From an uncultured Ellagibacter sp. (lineage in GTDB: Bacteria > Actinomycetota > Coriobacteriia > Coriobacteriales > Eggerthellaceae), in NCBI GenBank assembly GCA_934613165.1, contig CAKTSW010000136.1, positions 1 to 5,093 on the forward strand: a DNA stretch of 5,093 nt, given 5' to 3'. Both the position numbers and the translations under genes were made by a program. Shown here piece by piece: positions 1-5,093 of the stretch (positions are counted from its first letter, which is position 1; every line of letters begins with the position of its first letter). The notes under the pieces are model-generated. The model saw only the letters and a program-made list of their open reading frames with translations. It ran no database searches and had not been told where the DNA came from.

Positions 1-210
1 TACTACGACTCGATGATCGCGAAGGTCATCGTGTTGGGGCGCAACCGCACCGAGGCGATCGCCAAGATGCGCACCGCGCTCGAGGAGATGGTCGTCGTGG
101 GCGTTTCGACCAACCTCGACTTCCAGTACTCCATCTTGGAGAACGAAACGTTCTGCCAGGGCCTCGCCGACACCGGATTCATCGAGAAGTTCCTCGCAGG
201 AGAGGTATAA
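1..210 (+). CDS. accC: Biotin carboxylase subunit, C-terminal fragment (5' end outside window)
   Basis: The frame is open from base 1 and ends at TAA 208-210, giving the last 69 residues of a longer protein. The fragment begins [11 protein letters not shown], followed by [16 protein letters not shown] and GVSTN. This matches the C-terminal domain of biotin carboxylases (E. coli AccC has YYDSMIGKLI, then ENRDVAIARM and GIKTN at the equivalent place). The family carboxylates biotin on a carrier protein using ATP and bicarbonate, in the cytosol. The protein stops soon after the domain (FLAGEV), so there is no fused biotinyl domain; a separate accB-type carrier is expected elsewhere, probably upstream. 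Whether it serves acetyl-CoA carboxylase or is dedicated to the pyroglutamate cluster cannot be decided here. accB/accC pairs often sit beside pxpB/pxpC-type genes, whose products are frequently annotated as biotin-dependent carboxyltransferases. ATG at position 13 is an internal Met, not the start. Confidence 0.93.
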   Translation, partial: YYDSMIAKVIVLGRNRTEAIAKMRTALEEMVVVGVSTNLDFQYSILENETFCQGLADTGFIEKFLAGEV

Positions 211-218
211 GAAACGCG

Positions 219-261
219 CGGGGCGGCGCGGGTTGCGACCCGCGCCGCCCCGTCGCCTTTT
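219..261 (+). terminator. Strong intrinsic terminator after accC
   Basis: A perfect 15-bp G/C-rich stem (219-233 pairs with 238-252) closes a 4-base loop (TGCG, 234-237). A short T run (258-261) follows five bases later. It starts 8 bases after the accC stop. It should end the upstream accC transcript and separate it from the DUF1445 gene. The spacer between stem and T run is slightly longer than ideal, so some read-through is possible. Confidence 0.85.
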
Positions 262-355
262 CACGACCACGCAAACGTGCACAAGGCGATGCGCCACAGC
301 CCCGCTCGCTGACTTCATCAGGTTTGGAAACGCACGATCAACGAAAGGAAGCACC
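262..355 (+). promoter_or_regulatory. Leader region of DUF1445-protease unit; RBS fixes the start at 356
   Basis: Because a strong terminator lies just upstream, a promoter is expected in this stretch, but I cannot find a convincing -35/-10 pair. CTGACT (309-314) resembles a -35 box, but nothing good lies at the right distance. The clear signal is the ribosome binding site AAAGGAAG (344-351), 4 bases before ATG 356. It decides the start of the next gene. Confidence 0.4.
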
Positions 356-1198
356 ATGGGAATCGACATGCCGGCACCGAAGAAGCCCGAAGGCGTTACG
401 GACGCCGTGTGGGAGCAGATGCTTTCCGCCACGCCGCGCGAGGCGCGCCACCTTATCCGCCAGGGCGATTTCACGGCCCCCACAAGCGGGCTGTGCCCCG
501 GATACGCGCAGGCGAACCTCATCGTGCTGCCGAAGGAGCAAGCCTACGACTTCCTTTTGTTCGCCCAGCGCAACCCCAAGCCCTGCCCGCTTCTGGAAGT
601 GACCGAGACGGGCGCCCGCGAAGCCACCATCTGCGCCACCGACTGCGACATCGCCACCGACTTCCCGCGCTACCGCATCTACGAGTACGGGAAGCTCGTC
701 GACGAGGTCGACGACGTGTCGTCGTACTGGCGCGACGACTTCGTGTCGTTCGTCATCGGGTGCTCGTTCTCGTTCGAAAGCGAGCTTGTCGAGGCCGGCA
801 TCGAGATGCGCCACAACACCCAGGGCAGAAACGTCTCCATGTACCTGACGAACGTGCCGTGCACGCCGGCTGGGTCCATGTCGGGCAACACCGTCATGTC
901 GATGCGCCCCATCCCGTACGACCAGGTGGTGAAGGCGGTGCAGATTTCGGGTGCCATCCCGAAGGTTCACGGCGCGCCGCTGCACATCGGCGACCCGTCC
1001 GTCATCGGCATCAAGGACATCGGCAAACCCGACTTCGGCGACCCGGTCGACATCCACGAGGGCGAGGTGCCCGTGTTCTGGGCATGCGGCGTGACGCCCC
1101 AAGCCGTGGTCATGAACTCCAAGCCGCCGCTGGCCATCACGCACGCGCCGGGATGCATGCTCATCACCGACACGAAGAACGTCGATCTGAAGGGATAG
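356..1198 (+). CDS. DUF1445 / D-glutamate cyclase-family putative hydro-lyase (UPF0317, YcsI-like)
   Basis: A complete 280-residue protein, close to the usual 260-270 of this family. I chose ATG 356 because an AAAGGAAG ribosome site precedes it. The longer frame back to TTG 233 begins inside the terminator hairpin. Family landmarks appear in order: LIRQGDF (33-39), [18 protein letters not shown] (42-59), [17 protein letters not shown] (65-81), TDFPRYRIY (101-109), [11 protein letters not shown] (131-141), [13 protein letters not shown] (157-169), MSMRPIP (181-187), [10 protein letters not shown] (205-214) and [11 protein letters not shown] (262-272). There is no signal peptide or membrane segment, so it is cytosolic. 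In mammals the DUF1445 domain of D-glutamate cyclase interconverts D-glutamate and 5-oxo-D-proline. Bacterial members are usually labelled only putative hydro-lyase. B. subtilis ycsI lies beside ycsF (pxpA), as here. The family call is sure; D-glutamate/5-oxo-D-proline as substrate is an inference from homology and neighbours. Confidence 0.93.
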   Translation: MGIDMPAPKKPEGVTDAVWEQMLSATPREARHLIRQGDFTAPTSGLCPGYAQANLIVLPKEQAYDFLLFAQRNPKPCPLLEVTETGAREATICATDCDIATDFPRYRIYEYGKLVDEVDDVSSYWRDDFVSFVIGCSFSFESELVEAGIEMRHNTQGRNVSMYLTNVPCTPAGSMSGNTVMSMRPIPYDQVVKAVQISGAIPKVHGAPLHIGDPSVIGIKDIGKPDFGDPVDIHEGEVPVFWACGVTPQAVVMNSKPPLAITHAPGCMLITDTKNVDLKG

Positions 1199-1210
1199 GT
1201 TCCGCTTCCC

Positions 1211-3340
1211 ATGCGCATGACCAGCAGATTCTCTCGCACGTTGCTCGCCTGCCTGCTTGCAGCGGGCGTCGCCTTCCCCGCACCCGCCATCGCCTTCGCG
1301 GCTGAGGAGGGAAGCGACCCCGTCACAGGCGCGGCGGCGATCGTCGTCTCCGATAGCGCAAACGACGCGCAGACGCAAAACGACCCCGCGCTTTTCGACG
1401 GGGTCGTCGACGGCGTCGATTCGCAAGGCGTGCTCCTCACCCTTGACGGCGACGCGGTGAGCCTTCTTTCCGAGGACGACGAGGGAAGCGCGCTTGCCGC
1501 CGAGCTCGCCGACGCGGGCCTTACCGTCACCGACCAGGTGGAAGGGGCGGACGGAAGAGCCCTTGCAACCGCAAGCATCACCGACGGCAAGAGCGTTTCG
1601 GAGGCCGTGGCCGCGGCGCAGGCGCTCCCCGGCGTGGCAAGCGCGCAGCCGAACTACGTGTACGACCTGGTGGACGACGTGCCGAGCGCAGGCAGAGACG
1701 AGGTTGCGGGCGTAGGAGGATCCGCCGCCGAAGACGAGGGCGTCTCCGTCCTTTCGGCCACGAGCATGCCGAACGACCCCTACGCACAGGTGTCGAACCC
1801 CAATGCCTCGTACAACCAGTACTGGCTCTACAACGCCGGCATCGTGAACGCCTGGGACCTCACGAAATCGAACGGCAACGTCACCGTGGCGACGCTCGAC
1901 ACGGGCGCGCGCGGCGACCACGAGGACCTGCAGAACGTCATCCTGCGCGACGTCGCCTGGGATTCCTACAACAACAAGCCGCTCTACGCGAACGGCAGCT
2001 CCGGCGACACCGTGGGACACGGCACGTCGGTCGCCGGCATCATCGCGGGCGAGGCGAACAACTCGCGCGGCATCGCCGGCGGGTCGTACAACGCCAAGAT
2101 CGTTCCCGTGAAGGTTTGGGGCGACACCTCAAGCGAGAAGGCGACGACCGCTTCGGTGGTCGCCGGCTACACGTACCTGCTCGACCTGGTTGAAACCGGC
2201 TCCATCAACAACCTGCGCGTCATCAACATGAGCCTCGGCGCCTACGGGGATTCCCTCAACGACGACGCGCTCCATTCCGCCATCAAGACCGCGCGCAACG
2301 ATTACGGCATCGTCACCGTGTGCGCGGGCGGCAACGGCAACCAGACAACCGGTGCAGCGCGCACCGATCACATGTACCCCGCCGACTTCGACGAATGCGT
2401 CGCCGTGACCGCCCTCACCACGCAGGGAGCGAACATCGCCTGGTCCGACTACAACCCGAGCAAGGACATCAGCGCCCCCGGCCAGCTCATCTGCTCCACA
2501 AGCTATACCGGCACCTCGGAGTATTCCCGCGCGAGCGGAACGTCGGAGGCCGCGCCGCTTACCGCAGGCGTCTTCGCGCTGCTGTTCTCCGCCGTACCCG
2601 ACGCGTCGGTCGACGAGGCGTGCGACGCGGTCTATTCGACGGCGAAACCCATCGACGACGACACGAACGACCGGACGATCCCCGACGCCAACGGCGTGGT
2701 GAGCGGGTCGCACGGCGCGATCGATGCCGGTGCCGCCGTGGAGTACCTGCTGAACGAGCGCGAGCACCTTATGCGCTTCACCGACGTGTACGCGGGCGAC
2801 TGGTTCTACGATGCCGTGCGGTTCGCCGTTTCCCGCGGCATCATGCACGGCATCGGGGGCACGAACGAGTTCCGCCCGGCCGAAGCGACCACGCGCGCGC
2901 AAATCGCCGTCGTCCTCTACAATTACTTAGGAAACGAGGAAATAGCGGCCGCATGCGACAAACCCGACGTCGACCAGAGCCAATGGTACGCCGCCGCCGT
3001 GAACTGGTGCGTCGCACATGGGGTCATGACCGGCTACGACGACGGGTCGAACCTCTTCGGCACCGACGACGCGCTCACCCGCGAGCAGATGGCGAAGGTC
3101 ATGGCCATAGCCTCTGGTGCCGACGTGAGCAGCGCGGACAGCGCGAAATACGACGCGCTTCAGGGAACCGACCAGACGAGCGGTTGGGCTCGCCCCTATG
3201 CCGTCTGGGCCGTCGACGCGGGCGTCATCAACGGTTTCGACAACAACGACGGCACGCGCGATCTGGCGCCCCAGGGAACCGTCGAGCGCTGCCAGGTTGC
3301 GCAAATCATGGCGAACGCGCTTGCCGGCAACATCATGTAG
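1211..3340 (+). CDS. Secreted subtilisin-like serine protease (peptidase S8) with three C-terminal SLH repeats
   Basis: 709 residues. A signal peptide (about 1-30) has basic MRMTSRFSR, a hydrophobic core and an AIA-FAA type cleavage region. An acidic segment leads to an inhibitor-like propeptide ending LPGVASAQPNYVYDL (about 100-153). The catalytic domain starts near SMPNDPYAQ (185-193) and runs to about 515. The triad is Asp230 (TLDTG), His270 (GHGTSVAG) and Ser445 (GTSEAAP), with oxyanion Asn375 (AGGNGN). The Ser motif has Glu where Met is usual. Three SLH repeats follow (about 521-574, 582-636, 648-704), which typically anchor proteins to cell-wall polymers; their TRAE-type motifs read TRAQ, TREQ and ERCQ. 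It should be exported, self-activated and held on the cell surface. ATG 1211 is 12 nt after the previous stop. The nearest ribosome site (GAAGGGA, 1189-1195) is 15 bases away, so translational coupling is likely. Natural substrate unknown. Confidence 0.94.
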   Translation: MRMTSRFSRTLLACLLAAGVAFPAPAIAFAAEEGSDPVTGAAAIVVSDSANDAQTQNDPALFDGVVDGVDSQGVLLTLDGDAVSLLSEDDEGSALAAELADAGLTVTDQVEGADGRALATASITDGKSVSEAVAAAQALPGVASAQPNYVYDLVDDVPSAGRDEVAGVGGSAAEDEGVSVLSATSMPNDPYAQVSNPNASYNQYWLYNAGIVNAWDLTKSNGNVTVATLDTGARGDHEDLQNVILRDVAWDSYNNKPLYANGSSGDTVGHGTSVAGIIAGEANNSRGIAGGSYNAKIVPVKVWGDTSSEKATTASVVAGYTYLLDLVETGSINNLRVINMSLGAYGDSLNDDALHSAIKTARNDYGIVTVCAGGNGNQTTGAARTDHMYPADFDECVAVTALTTQGANIAWSDYNPSKDISAPGQLICSTSYTGTSEYSRASGTSEAAPLTAGVFALLFSAVPDASVDEACDAVYSTAKPIDDDTNDRTIPDANGVVSGSHGAIDAGAAVEYLLNEREHLMRFTDVYAGDWFYDAVRFAVSRGIMHGIGGTNEFRPAEATTRAQIAVVLYNYLGNEEIAAACDKPDVDQSQWYAAAVNWCVAHGVMTGYDDGSNLFGTDDALTREQMAKVMAIASGADVSSADSAKYDALQGTDQTSGWARPYAVWAVDAGVINGFDNNDGTRDLAPQGTVERCQVAQIMANALAGNIM

Positions 3341-3349
3341 GCGAACAAG

Positions 3350-3355
3350 TACAAT
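3350..3355 (+). promoter_or_regulatory. Possible -10 element (TACAAT) upstream of pxpA
   Basis: TACAAT matches the -10 consensus at five of six bases and lies just after the protease stop codon. The only -35-like hexamer (TTGCCG, 3322-3327) is 22 bases away, which is too far, and there is no extended TGn. If it is used, transcription would start near 3362 and the RNA would run straight into the hairpin at 3372-3401. Confidence 0.25.
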
Positions 3356-3371
3356 AGCCGTGAACGAGCGT

Positions 3372-3403
3372 AAGGCCCCGAGAGCGCAAGCCCGGGGTCT
3401 TTT
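3372..3403 (+). terminator. Intrinsic terminator between protease and pxpA (possible pxpA attenuator)
   Basis: A 9-bp stem (3372-3380 with 3393-3401, one G-U pair) is followed by a T run that overlaps the end of the stem (3400-3403). The 12-base interior can stack further, with G3384-C3391 and C3385-G3390 closing a GCAA tetraloop. It begins 31 bases after the protease stop and should end that transcript. The pxpA ribosome site starts only 4 bases after it, so it could also act as a regulated attenuator in the pxpA leader. That second role is inference. Confidence 0.75.
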
Positions 3404-3422
3404 CACAAGGAGAGGATGGAAC

Positions 3423-4184
3423 ATGGCACGCGTCGATTTGAACAGCGACTTGGGAGAAAGCTTCGGGCGGTACAAGCTCGGCCTTGACGATCAGGTGATT
3501 CCCCTGGTCACAAGCGTGAATGTGGCGTGCGGCATGCACGCGGGCGACCCGGTCGTCATGCGCCGCACGGTGAAGTTCGCCGCCGAGGCGGGTGTTGCCA
3601 TCGGCGCGCATCCGGGATACCCCGACCTGCAGGGATTCGGCCGCCGCGACCTCGCGCTTTCCCCCGACGAGGCGTACGCGTTCGTGCTGTACCAGGTGGG
3701 CGCGCTCGCCGGGTTCTGCCGCGCCGAGGGCGTGCGCCTCGCGCACGTGAAGCCCCACGGCCAGCTGTACAACCGCGCGGCCGTCGACGCGCCTTTCGCC
3801 GCCGCCGTGGCGCAGGCGGTGGCCGACTTCGACCCGAGTCTCACGCTGGTCGCGCTCGCCGGCGGCGAGCTCGCGCGCGCCGGCAAGGCGGCGGGCCTTC
3901 GCGTTGCGCAGGAGTTCTTCGCCGACCGCAATTACACCGACGAGGGCACGCTCGTGCCGCGATCCCAGGAAAACGCCACCATCGCCGACGAGAAGTTCGC
4001 GGTCGAACGCGTCGTGCGCGTGGTGCGCGAGGGCACCATCGAGAGCGCGACCGGCAAGACCATCGAGGTTGCGGCCGACACCATCTGCGTGCACGGCGAC
4101 AACGCCCATGCGCTCGAGTTCGCGCGCGACATCAGAGGCGCGCTCACGCAGGCGGGCATCGAGCTTCGCCCCGCAAGCGAATAG
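3423..4184 (+). CDS. pxpA: 5-oxoprolinase subunit A (LamB/YcsF family)
   Basis: A complete 253-residue protein, the normal length for the family. ATG 3423 follows a good ribosome site (AAGGAGAGG, 3407-3415). Signature segments are DLNSDLGESFG (5-15), VTSVNVACGMHAGDP (29-43), GAHPGYPDLQGFGRR (61-75), HVKPHGQLYN (108-117), EFFADRNYTDEGTLVPR (164-180) and ICVHGDN (221-227). The conserved Asp, His, Glu and Lys residues of this polysaccharide-deacetylase-like fold appear intact. With PxpB and PxpC it forms the bacterial ATP-dependent 5-oxoprolinase, which hydrolyses 5-oxo-L-proline (pyroglutamate) to L-glutamate in the cytosol. PxpB and PxpC are not encoded in this window and are needed for activity, so they should lie nearby, perhaps upstream of accC. 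The gene sits between two separate regulatory gaps: a terminator just before it and a probable promoter region after it. It may therefore be expressed alone or by read-through. Confidence 0.96.
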   Translation: MARVDLNSDLGESFGRYKLGLDDQVIPLVTSVNVACGMHAGDPVVMRRTVKFAAEAGVAIGAHPGYPDLQGFGRRDLALSPDEAYAFVLYQVGALAGFCRAEGVRLAHVKPHGQLYNRAAVDAPFAAAVAQAVADFDPSLTLVALAGGELARAGKAAGLRVAQEFFADRNYTDEGTLVPRSQENATIADEKFAVERVVRVVREGTIESATGKTIEVAADTICVHGDNAHALEFARDIRGALTQAGIELRPASE

Positions 4185-4365
4185 CCCGCACGTTCCGCAA
4201 ATCAGCCCATTTCGCCTATTCCGCTCCTTGCCGCCGAAAATTCGAACCCGTGGCACGTTGTTAACCAACCTGTCATAAAGCTGGTCACTACATTCTGCTA
4301 AAGTGAAACACGTTTTCTTCACAACCGCTTGAAAAGCGGGTCGGATCTCCAGGAAAGGAGCGGAT
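4185..4365 (+). promoter_or_regulatory. Intergenic region with probable promoter and leader of the NRAMP-like gene
   Basis: 181 bases without a gene. I see no clear terminator for pxpA. The part from about 4256 to 4320 is more AT-rich than its surroundings and is the likely promoter. The best -10 candidate is TAAAGT (4299-4304) with an upstream TG (4296-4297), an extended -10 arrangement; no -35 box fits well. An imperfect dyad, ACCAAC (4264-4269) with GCTGGT (4280-4285), lies just upstream and could be an operator. In the leader, CCGCTT (4325-4330) pairs with AAGCGG (4334-4339) in a 6-bp hairpin. The ribosome site AGGAAAGGAG (4351-4360) is 5 bases from ATG 4366. CTCC (4347-4350) can pair with its GGAG, though only over 4 bp. 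Confidence 0.45.
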
Positions 4366-5093
4366 ATGGCAAGCTCGATCGTTCAAAAGTTCAAGAGCAT
4401 CGGCCCTGGTGCGCTTGTGGCTGCGGGCTTCGTCGGGCCGGGCACGGTTACCACGTGCACGGTGTCGGGCGCAAGCTACGGCTACACGATGCTTTGGTGC
4501 CTTCTGTTCGCAACGGTTGCGACCATCATCTTCCAAGAGATGGCGTCGCGCATCGGCATCGCTACCCAGGAAGGCCTCGGTGAGAACATTCGCGATCGCA
4601 TTTCGCATCCGGTGCTCAAATGGATTGCAATCGTGATTGTTATCATCGCCATCTTCATCGGCAACACCGCTTACGAAACCGGCAACATCACGGGCGGCAT
4701 CTTGGGCATTCAGGCAATCGCCGACATCCCGATGATTCCCGTCGTCATCGTGATCGGCATTCTGGCGTTCATCTGCATGTGGGTCGGCTCTTACAAGCTC
4801 GTCGAGAAGATCCTGACCGCAATCGTCATCTTCATGGGCCTCGTGTTCTTCATCACCGCGTTGTTCTCGCCCGTCGACTGGGGCGCGGTTGCGGCCGGCC
4901 TCTTCACCCCGGCGCTGCCCGAGGGCCAGGACGCCTCGAAGGGCATCCTCACCGCCGTCGGCCTCATCGGCACCACGATCGTGCCGTACAACCTGTTCCT
5001 CCACGCATCCGGCGCCTCCGAGCGCTTCAAGGACCCCGAGCAGATTTCCGACGCGCGCTTCGACACGGTGCTTTCCATCGGCCTCGGCGGCAT
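4366..5093 (+). CDS. NRAMP-family membrane transporter, divergent YcsG-like type, N-terminal 242 residues (3' end outside window)
   Basis: The frame stays open from ATG 4366 to the window end (242 full codons plus 2 bases), behind a strong ribosome site. Hydrophobic segments lie at about 12-33, 40-60, 85-120, 122-141, 148-168 and 192-213, fitting TM1-TM6 of the NRAMP/SLC11 fold. TM1 reads IGPGALVAAGFVGPGTVTT and TM6 ends VPYNLFLHAS, so both helix-breaking Pro sites are kept. Classical NRAMPs have DPGN in TM1 and MPHN in TM6, where Asp, Asn and Met bind the metal. Here these positions are Gly24, Thr27 and Val206, and His becomes Tyr208. The family and inner-membrane location are clear. Automated annotation would probably say divalent metal transporter, but missing ligands make classical Mn/Fe uptake doubtful. 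B. subtilis has an NRAMP relative (ycsG) beside ycsF and ycsI, so a role in pyroglutamate or related metabolite handling is a reasonable inference. Confidence 0.9.
   Translation, partial: MASSIVQKFKSIGPGALVAAGFVGPGTVTTCTVSGASYGYTMLWCLLFATVATIIFQEMASRIGIATQEGLGENIRDRISHPVLKWIAIVIVIIAIFIGNTAYETGNITGGILGIQAIADIPMIPVVIVIGILAFICMWVGSYKLVEKILTAIVIFMGLVFFITALFSPVDWGAVAAGLFTPALPEGQDASKGILTAVGLIGTTIVPYNLFLHASGASERFKDPEQISDARFDTVLSIGLGG

Noticed and set aside
233..355. TTG at 233 as the start of the DUF1445 gene
   Set aside because: It would begin inside the loop side of the terminator hairpin and add about 41 Arg/Thr-rich residues not found in the family. ATG 356 has a good ribosome site and gives the expected length.
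338..2020. A 560-codon open frame on the minus strand
   Set aside because: It lies antisense to two convincingly coded proteins (DUF1445 and the protease). Its translation is rich in Arg, Val, His and Gly with no recognisable domain, which is typical of antisense frames in GC-rich DNA.
2911..2930. TACAAT-like box (2918-2923) as an internal promoter
   Set aside because: It lies well inside the protease coding sequence, has no matching -35, and no gene start follows at a sensible distance.
3333..4322. A 329-codon minus-strand frame opposite pxpA, and a similar one at 2129-2902 opposite the protease
   Set aside because: Same artefact: these are shadows of the real + strand genes with biased composition and no family match.
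4288..5004. A 238-codon minus-strand frame opposite the NRAMP-like gene
   Set aside because: The + strand frame encodes clear transmembrane segments with NRAMP motifs behind a strong ribosome site. The antisense product is a low-complexity Asp/Glu/His/Arg-rich sequence.
4366..5093. Calling the transporter MntH, a Mn2+/Fe2+ importer
   Set aside because: The DPGN and MPH metal-ligand motifs of MntH are absent, so only the superfamily name is justified.
1..5093. Search for CRISPR repeats, tRNA/rRNA genes, insertion sequences and attachment sites
   Set aside because: No direct repeat arrays, cloverleaf-like segments, transposase motifs or flanking terminal repeats could be seen by eye.

Overview
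The window looks like a GC-rich actinobacterial chromosome, most plausibly from the Coriobacteriia (Eggerthella/Slackia/Adlercreutzia-like). That placement is an inference. It rests on strong third-position G/C bias, a secreted protease carrying S-layer homology (SLH) repeats, and the gene neighbourhood. All real genes are on the + strand and there is no sign of tRNA, rRNA, CRISPR or insertion sequences.

Layout: (1) 1-210 is the C-terminal end of a biotin carboxylase (accC), closed by a very strong intrinsic terminator (219-261). (2) 356-1198 is a complete DUF1445 / D-glutamate cyclase-family protein. (3) 1211-3340 is a complete secreted subtilisin-like (S8) protease: signal peptide, inhibitor-like propeptide, catalytic domain, three C-terminal SLH repeats. 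It starts 12 nt after the previous gene, in the same reading frame. A second intrinsic terminator (3372-3403) follows. (4) 3423-4184 is pxpA (LamB/YcsF), a subunit of 5-oxoprolinase. (5) 4185-4365 is a 181-nt intergenic region, relatively AT-rich in its second half, that probably holds a promoter. (6) 4366 to the window end is the first 242 residues of an NRAMP-family membrane transporter, cut by the window edge.

Together accC, DUF1445, pxpA and NRAMP form a recognisable pyroglutamate (5-oxoproline) cluster. Bacillus subtilis has the same core, with ycsF (pxpA), ycsG (NRAMP), ycsI (DUF1445) and kipI/kipA (pxpB/pxpC) adjacent. PxpABC hydrolyses 5-oxo-L-proline to L-glutamate with ATP. DUF1445 enzymes of the mammalian D-glutamate cyclase type interconvert D-glutamate and 5-oxo-D-proline. 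pxpB/pxpC are not in the window and may lie upstream of accC.

The two most interesting points are these. The NRAMP-like transporter has lost the residues that bind metal in classical NRAMPs (GPGT instead of DPGN in TM1, VPY instead of MPH in TM6), so it may move something other than transition metals. And a cell-surface protease is embedded between the cytosolic metabolic genes. I see no wholly unknown system here. The novelty lies in this combination.
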